From NCBI GenBank assembly GCA_963556255.1, contig OY744604.1, positions 26,049,099 to 26,113,098 of the forward strand: a DNA stretch of 64,000 bases, written 5' to 3'. The notes beneath the pieces are model-generated. The model was not told where the DNA came from. It did not search any database and was given only the letters and a program-made list of their open reading frames with translations. Source of the DNA: Allolobophora icterica (Eukaryota; Annelida; Clitellata; Crassiclitellata; Lumbricidae). Shown in pieces: positions 42,253 through 52,864 of the stretch (the first letter of the stretch is position 1; each line of letters begins with the position of its first letter). The position numbers were made by a program, and so were the translations under genes.

Positions 42253-42630
42253 TCATTACAAACGCACCGGATGATTTTGGCACGGGAAAGACACTTAGGC
42301 CTATTGCACACACACACACACACCGTGTGTGTATACATGTGTGTATTAGGGTGTTCCTTAGCAGTACAGAAAAAAATAAATGTTTGATTTCTTATATTCT
42401 CACCCCCCAGATTGATTCCAATTGGTGTAAAAACAACTGCTGTAAAATTTTACGCGAATATTTAAATGTTTAGAGGTCACTCAAGGGATCTTTAGTTTCA
42501 TTAATTTCTGCAAAATCATGCATTTTCGACGCAAATTAGAAATATTATTTTTGCAAGCTTCACGCAGGTAAAAATTAACAGTCATTGTCTGTAGAGAGTA
42601 TAGGAAGCTTGAATCGAGTCTGAGTGCCTA

Positions 42631-44292
42631 TTATCTAATTGTCTGTGAATTTCCTGGCAAGGAGGTGGCAGTAAACAAGTCATTTTTGCAAGTTGGAAAC
42701 CGCCAACGGTGTTCCTGGACGAATCGAAGTAAATGCTGATTCTGATTTTCTTTCGTCATAATAATACTGTTGTACTCTTGAATGAGGGGAACACCTCCTT
42801 CAGCGTTGTCATTGACTACTCTTAGATGTTCAACAGTCTTGATGGCATCCTTATAATCGTCTCGCTGTGGCCATAATTCCGGGTCACAATTCAGGAATCC
42901 AGCCAGAATGCCAAGTCGGCAGAAGAAATGCATCGTATTTTCTGTCATGAAGTCCTCAATTCGCATGTTTGGGCATTTCCTTATTTCAATATTTACACGT
43001 TTTGCAGTCTCTTCTATACCTTTCTTCTCATTATTTGCCTTTACCATTGCTCTTTTGGATTCAACAAGTATAGACCTACTGTCGCATCAAAACGGCAAAG
43101 CCAATGAGTTCTTCACCAAGATACCAAAGGTGATCAGCAAATTTCTTTTGCACGGCATTGGCAATGGATCTGTTCACTGTTTCGTACTGGTCCAAGAGCT
43201 GAAGGAAGTGGAGATCATGATTCGAAGGTGCAATTGGATTTGAAGCCGTGAACCAGGCCTTGACACAGATGTGAAAAATGAAGATGCACATGTTCCGGTT
43301 CCAGAGTCCCTTCTTTTCTTCAGTGGCAAGTTTAAACTGGCCATGGAACATCCATATCTTTAAAGAGGACAATGCCTTTGACATCCATCTGGCATGATGT
43401 ATGCCTCCAGGAGCCATAAATGATATTCCGCGTGGTGACACACCCTCAGTGACCCTCACGAAAAATTATCACAAGCTCAATATATTCTCGAAATGGTATC
43501 ACAACACATGAAATCAGTGCAATCGACAAGGCCCAACTTTCTATCAAGCAGGCTACAGCTGAGGCCTGAGCTTCACCAGTACTGGAAGTCAATTTGGAAA
43601 CACCAATTAAGCAATTGGTTCACTGCAGCTCCAGAAACTCTTAATTGCTATCGATTTACAAGTTACTTTCCAGTAAGGTCTCTCAGGAGTTTGCCATCCC
43701 AGTGGACCTCGAGAGAGACGTATGCTTGAAATTGTTCTTTAAGCTGTGAATCAATTTCAGCTCGATAGTGTTCTCTAGCTCTGTGGATTGACGACTGATT
43801 GATATTTAACTCCTGGACATGATGACCAAGACTTTGAGCAACTGTTGCTAATACAAATGTTGCCTTTCTGTCGCTCAGTTTGGTTCAATCGAGAACAGCA
43901 GCTAAGCTGGGTGTCATAATATTAACTCAGGAGCTCCGATTCCACCAACAGTTCCTTAATCTTCTTCTGCATTGCTGCTTGTGCTGAAATTTACTTTGCC
44001 CTGGTAATCACTACTAGAAATTGACTCTCACATGCTCAATAGCCCGTACCTGATGTTGATTAGCCCGCAGCTTTCTCTTCATTGCTGCCTGGGTTCGTTT
44101 TGCTCCTGGCTGTTCCTTTGCAGCAATCGCACTGTCGCTAAAGATGATACAGCCACGGCGACTTGGGCAACCTTGGGCAATCTGAAAGTCTTTATCTACT
44201 TGGATTGCAATTAAGCTAAGAGCATTCAAGTGAGCAATGTCAAACAGGTGTTCAAGGTTGTTGACGAATTCAGCTTCATTGGCTTTCTGCAT
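42631..44292 (-). pseudogene. Decayed transposase of the nested element
   Basis: Minus-strand pieces in order: NNLEHLFDIAHLNALSL (44260 on), VHWDGKLLRDLTGK (about 43705), TSSTGEAQASAVACLIE (about 43585), PGGIHHARWMSKALSSLKIW and LWYLGEELIGFAVL (43459-43076), then DFMTENTMHFFCRLGILAGF and RVVNDNAEGGVPLIQEYN (43047-42631). The HWDGK, (D)TSSTG and acidic boxes look like an RNase-H-fold transposase of a family widespread in cnidarian and arthropod genomes, but the superfamily could not be named with certainty. At least two frameshifts and several stops: inactive. Confidence 0.75.
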
Positions 44293-44324
44293 TTCACTAC
44301 AAACTATGGCACTCGAATCTCTAT

Positions 44325-44352
44325 TAATTATTATTATTATAATTATTATACC

Positions 44353-44427
<75 letters not shown>

Positions 44428-44428
44428 C
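44325..44428. repeat. (ATT)n microsatellite
   Basis: About 100 bp of ATT triplets, slightly interrupted at its start. Confidence 0.95.
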
Positions 44429-44954
44429 GAAACAAATAAAAACAGACAAGTACAATATAAAGAAATAACTAGGTGAAAGCAAGAAGAAATCTGAATCTAT
44501 GATTTCACTCCTGTGTGTAGTTTGTGCATTATGTACAGCATTCACTGTTGGAGACCAAAGACACGCATACCTCAGGAAATTCAACTTTGTTGAGTTACCT
44601 CTAAATGTGAACCAAATTGACTAAAATTTTGTACAAGTTATTTATTTGTCCATAGGAACAAGTTTAGGGGGTGAGACTTTGAGAATTCCAAAGTTGAAAA
44701 ATAAGGAACACCCTAGTGTGTATACATGTATGTATACATGTATGGTCTTACTAAGTAAAACCTGAAGCTGCTATTATGCTGATTATGCAGCTGCTGCTAT
44801 TATGCTGCTACTGCAGCAGCTGCTGCGGCTGATGCTGCTGAAGCTAATCCAGCTCATGAAGCTCCTGATGCTGATGAAGCTCCTGAACGAAGCATGTGAT
44901 GCGCATTTGCACTGTTAATTTAAACTGGCCCAAAGTCCATCAAGTTTCCCTACT

Positions 44955-44960
44955 TGTTCT
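44955..44960. repeat. Right 6-bp target-site duplication of the Polinton
   Basis: TGTTCT followed by CGCC. The paralogous site continues identically (TGTTCTCGCC at 63012-63021). Confidence 0.93.
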
Positions 44961-45470
44961 CGCCACCAAGCATAAACACTTTAAACAGCTCTCCCATAAA
45001 ACATAAAATGATAGGACGCCCTCACACTCAAAGGAGCATGCATAGAGCCTATGAGTTTAAATCATTTTAAAGACATTAGTTCATATCGGTTAAAGGTACT
45101 TGCGTGTGCCGCGCTTTTGGTGAGGTACTTAAAAGGCGTTAAATTAAGTGTCTTAATACACGCATATCTATATAGTATATATATGGTATATATACATACA
45201 CACACACACACATATATATATAATGCAAACATGCATGCATGCATGCATATATCGGAAGATAGGCCCTCTATTTAAGCCAGGTACGATCTTGCCGGATTCA
45301 AAACCTCCGCCACAAAACTCAGCAATACACTCTACTGAGTCTACTCTATACTCTACAGCCAACTGCCAATAACATCTGGTATAATCTGGAAAAGTCTCTA
45401 GGCCTAGCGCTGTTATCATAACATAATTTAATGCGCTAACATGCAGCGAAATATATTCTTTCATCTTCAG

Positions 45471-46036
45471 TTTTTCAGGAAATCTCTGGTCTGGACGATC
45501 TCCTGGCGGAAATCAAACAACTGCAAGAAGAGAATGAAAAATTGCGACAGAAGTTAGATGAAGCGCAAGAGAAACTTAGACAAGAAAAAGAACTGACACA
45601 GGGGGTAAAAAGAAAAGAATGGGCGAGCGCCCTCAAACAAAAGCTGCTCGCACAAGAGCTAGGAATGTCCGAGAAGCGTATGGCACGAAATAATCAAGTA
45701 CTTGAAAGTCTCATGCAGAAAATGAAGCAACGAGATTCACTGCCCGAATTCTTCAGAAATGATCCTTCGGTTTCAAGTTGTAGTTTCAGGGGCAGATCTC
45801 GAAGTCTGGATGCCGAACCAACGGATCAGAAATCAGAAACAGAGACTGATCAGTCGGAGGTCAAGAATATACATAATGAAGTAGAGCAGCGAGAAGTTGT
45901 AATGCCACAACTAGATCTTCATCGAAGACAAAAGGAGCCTTTTGTTGTAGAAATACCAGGTTGGACCTTCGCAAAAACTATTGCATCGTCATCATCACCA
46001 TCAGGATCCATGGGCCGAAGGCCCGTAGGTGTCTAA
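45471..46036 (+). CDS. Internal exon: coiled coil and linker (copy 1 gene)
   Basis: Encodes GLDDLLAEIKQLQEENEKLR and LRQEKELTQG-type heptads (about 35-60 residues of coiled coil), then a helical basic segment (KRKEWASALKQKLLAQELGM), a Ser/charged linker and a FVVEIPGWTFAKTIASS end. The acceptor CATCTTCAG at 45470 gives phase 1, fitting the donor at 24739. A second AG at 45478 gives another phase. The 3' limit is unclear: the open frame ends at 46036 and GT sites at 46025 and 46029 are weak. Coiled coils after CARDs drive oligomerisation in CARD9/CARD11-type adaptors. The domain is clear, exon limits are not. Confidence 0.75.
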
Positions 46037-46409
46037 TGCAAGATTCGTCACTTTTTTAAAGTCCCCGGTCTTGTGCTGATATTCTTAAGCTGTGCAGATC
46101 TTGTTTACACCAATCTTTGATATCGTCTTTCCAGCTCTGTTAGGCCTGTTTCCATCCATAGTTCCCATCATCAGTAATTATTTTTCTATTGTCGTCCATT
46201 CGGCATATATGCCCAAATTGACAATTTTCTCCTCGTTACTGTTTCCATTAGATCTTCCTCTATATTCAGTCTTCTTCTTTCACCTGCATCAGTGTTTGCA
46301 AGTCGCCGGATATTGATTTTGGTGCAGAAATTTCTAATACAATAGTTACACTATAACTGTTACAGTGTACTAATTGTAAGAGACTTTGCCGTTACGCTCT
46401 GAATTTCAG

Positions 46410-46784
46410 GATGTTCTTATAAAGCCAAACTCTGTGAATTAAGGATTCATCCGGAATTTCACGGTTATGGTTTCATCTTTAAAACTGACCGAAACGGTTG
46501 GCAGTTTTACAGCCACAGAGTCGACAATGTTGAAGTCGAATCACCAGCCGAAAGCAGCGGATTGCAACCGGGAGATCGAATAGTAGAAGTGAATGGAGTC
46601 AGCGTTATCAAAAAGCCACACATTGAAGCCATAAAAGCAATTAAGACGTTCCCTTCGCATCTTACTTTACTACTTGTCGACGAGGAAGGTGAAAAAGTTA
46701 TCCGGGAAATTAGAGTCGATCCGTCAAAAGAGTCGGTTAATGTTGCTCGTTCGTTATCGTCTGATAAATCACTATCAGTCATAG
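46410..46784 (+). CDS. Internal exon: PDZ domain
   Basis: A complete PDZ of about 90 residues: CELRIHPEFHGYGFIFKTD holds the GYGF carboxylate-binding loop, followed by VDNVEVESPAESSGLQPGDR, IVEVNGVSVIKKPHIEAIKA and LTLLLVDEEGEK. It most resembles NHERF-type PDZ domains. The acceptor is CTGAATTTCAG and the donor ATAG|GTGAGT, both phase 1. PDZ domains bind C-terminal tails of partners, so it may anchor the CARD protein to membrane receptors. CARD-coiled coil-PDZ is also the order in the CARD11/CARMA family, but there the PDZ is followed by SH3 and GUK, which were not seen here. Confidence 0.85.
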
Positions 46785-47237
46785 GTGAGTTTTGCATCAC
46801 TAAATGATTTTATCTCATTTTCTGGTATATAGTATCGTTTTTTATCACATTTTTCTTCACCATAGGCTATATTCCGAAGTGTCATGTAACGTAATTGGCA
46901 GAACGTAAAAAGTTCGGTTTTAAAGACTTAACTTTGGACGGAGCGCTATAGGCACTAAAAGTATACATAGGGCCTATAATAGCATACCTAGCTTATTAAC
47001 TGTAACCAGTGGCAATAAAATTTAATTTATGTGACTTTCTGACTTGCGCCTAAGAGCAGGAATAAATGTATTGTTCATGCATGTGGGCCTACATGTACGT
47101 AGGTCTATGTCTGTACGTATGAACAGTATGTATGCTGTCACTCTGACAGAACGGGTATTAGGAGGACGAAGTTCTGCGGTTCTCCCCACATATTGTAGGC
47201 CATAATCTCAATTTTTGTTATTTCCGCTTTATATTAG

Positions 47238-47431
47238 TGAAGAAAGGAAATTCACGATTGCGTAAAATCTCAAACAGGATAATTCACTATTACAATGAAT
47301 TAGTGCCTGGTCCGGGGCGGCAAAAAGAAGACGGAGCGTTTAAAAAAATGGAACAAATTAAGTTCGGATTTGAGGTCAAGCCCAAATTAAGGCAAATGTT
47401 GGATGCGAGTCACGACCACAATTCTCCTTAG
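47238..47431 (+). CDS. Probable alternative 3'-terminal exon
   Basis: After the acceptor TTTATATTAG the phase-1 frame reads KKGNSRLRKISNRIIHYYNE, VPGPGRQKEDGAFKKM and FEVKPKLRQM, ending at a TAG. It can follow the PDZ exon in frame and would end the protein. No good donor was found inside, so the NHL exon would need this exon to be skipped. Basic and helical; no domain recognised. Confidence 0.55.
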
Positions 47432-47535
47432 ATTCACTAAAGTACTAAATAGTCGACAATTGATTAGTACGCTGATACATGAGAAAAGCATAAGAATATA
47501 GACCTAATGTCTTAATCAGCATTTCAACATCGTAA

Positions 47536-48240
47536 TTGTTCAGAGATTATCAAAAGTAGATCCGAGTCAGGTTGCCAGAGAGACCAGAGAAAAAAGTTAT
47601 AGGTTATTCAATATTCACGTTATATTCCAAGAATAGGGGCGTGGTGGCTCAGTGGTAAGTTCGGCGCCTTGTGACCGGAGGGTTGCAGGTTCGAATCTCA
47701 CTCTAGCCGCTGCGTACGTACCTTGGGCAAGTCCTTCACTCGCAATTGCTCGTGGCGCTTCGTCGTGAAAATTCCAGCACAATATCAAATGCTGTAGTCG
47801 GGAGCGCCTCTGACTCTGAGTAGTAGTTGACATCGAGAGGCGCTATAGAAATATCCGGAATAAAATTTTAAAAAATAAAAAAAGTAGGCCTGCGTGCAAG
47901 TTTTAAATTCCACTAAATAGAATCGATTGTTTCAGAGACCAAGATCAGCTATGACCAAAAGCATAGAGTAGCTATGGAACCTAAGCTGTAGGCTTGTAGC
48001 CCTCTATCGAAGAAAGAATGTATATGCAGTCGTTAGTTTAACAGGTTATTCTTACTTACTTACTTATATTAATTAGCCTTTCATAATCGCATTTGCTCAG
48101 AGATATCAAATGGACATGAGTCTGGTTGCCAGCGACCAGAGAAAGGAGTCATAGGCTATTCACGTAATAATTCCAAGAGTGCGTGCACTTTTAAATTCCA
48201 CTAAATCGAATCAATTGTTTCAGAGACCAAGATCTGCTAT
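47536..48240. repeat. Local tandem duplication around the NHL exon acceptor
   Basis: 47536-47955 and 48090-48240 share GAGTCNGGTTGCCAG, ATTCCACTAAATNGAATC and TTGTTTCAGAGACCAAGATC. The first copy has been split by the SINE at 47636-47882, and its partial exon start runs into a stop after about 18 codons. The second copy leads into the intact NHL exon. Confidence 0.8.
47636..47882 (+). repeat. tRNA-derived SINE
   Basis: Head GTGGTGGCTCAGTGGTAAG (A box) and GGTTCGAATCTC (B box), body CCTTGGGCAAGTCCTTCACT, end GAGGCGCTATAGAAATA and an A-rich tail. Body fragments recur near 53434 (CCTTGGGCAAGTCC) and 59175 (GAGGCGCTATACAAAG). Confidence 0.85.
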
Positions 48241-49113
48241 AACACTGCTCCAGTCTTGCTACCGACAATCCAAACAAATGCCTCACGCAGAGATGATAGA
48301 CTTCGAATTTGCGGGATTACAACACTGGACAACGAACTGTATATCGTAACGGAATTGTGTGCAGAAGTTGAAATTTACGACTCAGTGACTTGCTGTTTAG
48401 TTCGTCGGTGGACATTAGAGGAATTAATGGCTCCGTGTGATATAAGTTCTTGCAACAGGAACAAATGCCTCTACATAATGAGTTCTGAAGACACCAGTCA
48501 GATTAATCATATCCTGAGAGTTGCACCCAACGGAATTCTGATAAACAGTTTTTCAACGGGAGACGCTTCGGCGCAGAGTCTGTCAGTTACGGATGAATCA
48601 CATGTCGTTGTAGCAATCTACGATAAAGATCAATTAGCTGAATATTCGTCAAATGGACAGATAATTCGAGAAATAAACCTACTACCGGAGACTGGAATAA
48701 GACACCCGTTGCATGCCATAAAACTTTCAAGCGATCTTTATTTGGTCTCTCACGGCGACGATGAAAACGGCAGCCTTCAAAGAGTATGTATCGTGGACAT
48801 CGGAGGTCGCATTGTGAAATCATTCGGCGATGAATTGGATCCAACAGTGGGACAAATGGATGGTCCAATGCACATGGCCGTCGATGAAGAAGGACGCATA
48901 ATGGTCACCGATTATCGGAATGGTCGGGTTCTGCTGTTGAATTCGAGTCTCACAGTTGAACGAGTTCTGCTTGAGAAGAAACACGGATTACGATTACCGT
49001 GGAGGATTCATTTCAATGTTTCGAAGAAGCGGTTGTTCGTCAGTGATTACGACTACAGCTTCGAAAAAGAGCAAACTGTTGACAGCAAACTGTTGGTTTT
49101 TGAAATAAGGTAA
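48224..49113 (+). CDS. Terminal exon: NHL-type beta-propeller
   Basis: About 295 residues after the acceptor AATTGTTTCAG, phase 1, ending at TAA 49111-49113. Repeating blades of about 45 residues include LRICGITTLDNELYIVTELC, ILRVAPNGILINSFSTGD, HVVVAIYDKDQLAEYSSNGQ, CIVDIGGRIVKSFGD and the classic NHL block GPMHMAVDEEGRIMVTDYRN + GRVLLLNSSL. The closing FVSDYDYSF and LLVFEIR suggest a complete propeller of five to six blades. Such propellers bind proteins or RNA (as in TRIM-NHL). Phase and strand fit the CARD/PDZ gene, but a separate gene cannot be excluded without transcripts. Confidence 0.82.
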
Positions 49114-49970
49114 TTTTGTCACTTTTTTATCAGTTGAATTTGAATTTTAGTAGGCTTCCATTAAAAATGTGTGGTGTATGTGACAATCAGCATTTTCTCC
49201 CATACTGCTTCTGCCAAATGTCCTAGGTCGATAGTTTCATTTCAGGCTAAAGTGTCTTACAAGTTTGTGTTTCATCAACCCGCAAATTTTCACACCACAA
49301 ACGCTTCTGCTTCTGCCACGACCCCCAACAACAACGCCGTGTTTACTAGGCTACATATGATGCTCTTGCAATATTTCCATATTATGGGTTTCACTTGTCG
49401 TACATAATTATGGAATCACATGGGCCCATAATAGGCCTACAAGAAATATATAGCCGATATGGGAATGTCATATGGGTTTTCATATGTATAGGCATGGGCG
49501 GAGTTTGGTTTTAGTTCATGGGGGGGCTAAAGCATACCTTCACCTCCGCCGCAAAGCGGCGTCTCCTTTAAAACGGAGGGGTTTGGGGGCGATTTGAGCC
49601 CCCCAATCGGGATCTGGGCGAAGCCCGAGACGCCAAATGCATTTTGAGCATACTTGGTATTAATTTCCGCCTTCTGGTGAGAAGATTTGGAATGATTTTG
49701 CTGCTTAAAATATACACTGACCCACAATTTTGAAGCTGCAGCTGCTTTAAACAATCCGTTATAACCTCTGTTAGCAATGCCTTCAACATCACGACTACTG
49801 GAGCAATCAACAAAGGTTACCAATCTGGTACCTGCGCATAGCAACTGAACCTGTCTTTGTTGGCTTAGAGGCTAGCCATTTTGCATGTGGCTTATGTGGG
49901 ACTGCGATCCCACATGTTCAGACAGCTTTTAGACAACTTTTCCAGTCTTTCATTCCCTTATTTATGAAAC
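49114..49970. other. Intergenic with G/C-rich repeat fragment
   Basis: No gene supported. 49500-49660 (CCGCCGCAAAGCGGCG, GGGGGCGATTTGAGCCCCCC) looks like a piece of a dispersed repeat. Related CATGGGCATTAG/CATATGGG words occur at 49425-49500. Confidence 0.5.
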
Positions 49971-49974
49971 GTTC

Positions 49975-50360
49975 TTCAACTAAGCGCCGGTCGGTGCGAG
50001 AGAATTTTGGATGAGTTGTAGACGCTTAATTTGGGTGGATTCGAGGTTAAGGAAAATGGAATTGCAGTAATCAAGCTTAGAGTGGACAATGGAGGTAGCG
50101 ATAGTGGATGCAGTTTTAAAGTCAAGCATGGGTCGAATGCGGCGGAGGTAACGAATATGCATGAAGCAGGTGCGCGAGAGGTTGGAGATGTGATTAGAGA
50201 ATCATAAATGTGGGTCAAAAGTAACGCCAAGATAGCGAACAGGTAAGTTGTAAGTGAAAGCGAGAGATGAAGAGCTGGTGGGTAAGTTTATGGAAGGGTC
50301 GTGGATTTTCTTCATCTGATCTGGAAGGCCAAGGATAATAAATTTTTAGCCGTTCATAGT
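49975..50360 (-). pseudogene. LINE reverse transcriptase fragment, minus strand
   Basis: The minus strand reads LRRIRPMLDFKTASTIATSI, then VHSKLDYCNSIFLNLESTQI and LQLIQNSLAPT, the C-terminal region of L2/CR1-like reverse transcriptases. Upstream in another frame are FDPHL-like and LPDQMKKIHDPSI words. Frames change, so it is dead. Confidence 0.75.
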
Positions 50361-50964
50361 CTTTTTTACAAAGCCAGTGTCTTTCCTGTTTTTAGCTACT
50401 TATTAAAAGCAACAACATGATAGACCTAGTACTAAAAACAATTACTACTGAATTTTAGATCGAAAGATGAGGCTGGTGATTCTGGTGGCGTTGTTTGTGC
50501 TGATGAGATTGTCGGGTAAGGACCATCCGGCTGAAGGGACACGCCGCTGCCGAAGTCCACGGTAGAGCGCCCAACACGTCAGCGTCTGAGGGTCAAAGAA
50601 GGACTTACACCATTCCCTAAAACAGACCGTGTGAGAGAAGGACAGCAGCCACACAGATACAGTGGTGACGAATCCCCAGATGCAAGAACGCCACGTCCAC
50701 ATGTTGAGGGAGGATCATGCTAGATGGACAATCACCTACACCACGAACAGACGGAGATTTTGTCGTATCCTCCACCTAATTAGGGATCGCCGCCAAGTAG
50801 TTAACCACCAGACGATAAACCACCAAATAGGACAATCGTATCCACCACTATCTTGATCCTCAGCGACCTGTTAAAGGCCCTATACCGTTTGGTCAACAAG
50901 TTACTCCTTTTGTAGAAAACAGAATACCAGTGACAATTTATAGGGCCTACAAGACTTAGTAGAG
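50361..50964. other. Intergenic, no gene supported
   Basis: Short opposed open frames (85 and 64 codons) show no recognisable domain. Confidence 0.4.
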
Positions 50965-52864
50965 TAGAGCCCTGCGCCGACGTCATAGTGTCGGCGGCGG
51001 CGCGCCGGTCATTTTGGGTAGGCGGCGGCGGCGCGCCGACGAACAAAAATCGGCGGCGGCGGCGCCCACGAAATGTCGGCGCGGCGCGGCGTGCCCTACC
51101 CAGAAGCATGAGTCACTATGAAAGTTGAACAACCGTTGGTCCAGTGACCGGTCAAGAGTGCCAAGTTCTCTAAAACCACTCCACCACACTGAAGCTCAAC
51201 TACGTACAAAAGGACTGAGAGAGAAGACACCTTCAGACATTAATTTGCCTTACAAATATGAACATCCTTAATTACACTGCACATCTCCATAGGTATTGGC
51301 AAATTGCAATCAGATGAAGCAACATGCATTTGTATATTGCATGAATACACTTGCATATGCACTGACACAGTTTAGGGACTTTAGGCCTACACACCAAGTC
51401 ACGTGACAGATACAGTATAACAGCATTCACCCAGCAAGAGAGGCTGCTGTCAAGCCATGAACTGAAATGTAAATATATACGCGTTCCTATGGTAATACAA
51501 TGGCCGAGTGGCCTCACCCCTGTTAATTTTTCAATGAATTTACCAGTTGGTCTGCTGCCCGTTTGAGTTGGTGCCATGCCATTTAAGGTCTCCATATATA
51601 GACCATTGTTTGAAAAAGACCATTCTTGATACTATACGTACTAAGTCAAAACCTGTCTCAACTGATAGGCTACTGTTTACCTGAATCGATTCCAGCCAAA
51701 AGTATTAATCAATTATACCTTCCGTTCTGCAGGAATTAAGTGGCATATCTTGATATGAATATTAGTTAATATTAATACTAATGCACTTAGAAACTCCTGT
51801 TACCCTACAACATTAAGCCAAAAATTTACACCATTGTAATAAGACCATAGACACCAAAGACTACAATCAAAAAGTTATAGAAGCTTTTCAACATGAAGGT
51901 AACGAATGAGGGAGTACTGTAGTACTGTAGTACACATACAAAGACGGTATTAGGGAAATGGCAACAGGAACAGAAGTGTCAAAACAATGGCTACTTGTAT
52001 CAAGATATCGCTTTAAATGACTGTGTGTAACATGGCACAAAGACACGATCTTCAGAGTAAGTTTATAACGAAAGGAATTTGGCCAGGAAGACGATGCATT
52101 CTTAATATCAAGATAAAGACAACAACCATTGTAATCAGCTATGATCACTCTTTATCTTCTTCATTAACACACGAGTTCCTACCAATCAAAGTGCCATTTT
52201 TTAAATATAGTTTGTCTAATAAAACATTTAGGCTCAGATATATACTCATCAGCATGTGTTACATCTAATCTTTTAAGAACTGTTAGATAGCCAACTTACC
52301 GTGTTTCAGCACCTTATATTAGCTGACACTCAAGCTGTCTGTGTAGAAATTTTATTCTGTCATAGAATAAGAGTTTTCACAGTGACTGCAAGACCGGCAA
52401 CAGAGAAATTTGTTTTATCTTTTGTTTATAGTATTGTTATTTTAGTTCGTCTGTTTTTTTCTTTCTTGACAACTAGTATATCCCATTTCACAATCGCCAG
52501 CATGCAAGTGAACTTACGTGTGCTATGATAGCTGCAAAAGTCAACACGAATTGGTGATATCATAAGCTCATAGCATGACAACACCAATTCGTGTTGCCGA
52601 TCAAGTTTCGCAAAGAAACCCAGAAAAATAAAATGAAGTGAGTAAGTACAAGATGCCCACTTCCACTTCGCACCAAAGCAACAATTTATCGTAATATGCA
52701 AAATATGAAAAATGCAACAATAACAATTAAGCATATCAAACTGGCATCGGCGGCGCGCCGACAGATTGTCGGCGGCGGCGGCGCGCCGACAAACAAAAAT
52801 CGGCGGCGGCAGCGTCCACGAAATGTCGGCGGCGGCGGCGCGGCGCGGTCGTCGCAGGGCTCTA
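50965..52864. mobile_element. Candidate element bounded by GC-rich repeats
   Basis: Left end TAGAGCCCTGCG and right end its exact reverse complement. Just inside each end is a block of about 110 bp rich in CGGCGGCGGCGGCGCGCCGAC with the shared phrase CCACGAAATGTCGG. The two blocks lie in the same direction, so they may instead be two separate GC-rich MITEs. No target duplication was found. The 1.6 kb between shows no transposase. A hairpin (AACACGAATTGGTG / CACCAATTCGTGTT, about 52542-52597) sits inside. Confidence 0.4.

Larger units (their letters stand above)
42347..44715 (-). mobile_element. Nested DNA transposon, 8-bp target duplication
   Basis: Termini are TAGGGTGTTCCTTA and its reverse complement, flanked by GTGTGTAT at 42339-42346 and 44716-44723. 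The uninterrupted left arm (25195-25260) confirms that the flanks are one sequence. The 8-bp duplication fits hAT, P or related superfamilies. It contains an (ATT)n array at 44325-44428 and a decayed transposase on the minus strand. Confidence 0.87.
24986..44954 (+). mobile_element. Complete Polinton/Maverick (adintovirus-like) element
   Basis: The 19,969-bp element starts AGTAGGGAAACTTGATGG and ends with its exact reverse complement. The 6-bp target duplication TGTTCT and the 5'-AG termini are Polinton hallmarks. Without the 2,369-bp transposon that later entered its right arm (and that element's 8-bp duplication) it is about 17.6 kb. It carries the defining set: integrase, protein-primed PolB, packaging ATPase, adenain-like protease, double-jelly-roll major capsid and single-jelly-roll minor capsid, plus core and fibre-like genes. 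All but integrase run on the + strand, the same strand as the host gene. The outer 230 bp of the arms are nearly identical, so insertion is fairly recent. PolB is interrupted and the ATPase P-loop is altered, so this copy is probably defective. Confidence 0.95.
42253..44954 (-). repeat. Polinton right terminal inverted repeat, split by a transposon
   Basis: Matches 24986-25321 in inverted orientation once 42347-44715 and its target duplication are removed. Ends TTTCCCTACT before TGTTCT. Confidence 0.9.

Noticed and set aside
42631..43459. Additional Polinton genes in the right arm
   Set aside because: They lie inside a separate transposon with its own ends and 8-bp duplication and are frameshifted.
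24986..44954. Integrated adenovirus or another known virus
   Set aside because: Integrase, chromodomain, protein-primed PolB of Polinton type, 5'-AG ends and a 6-bp target duplication identify a Polinton/adintovirus-like element.
47640..47712. Functional tRNA gene
   Set aside because: It continues into a SINE body (CCTTGGGCAAGTCC) and an A-rich tail.
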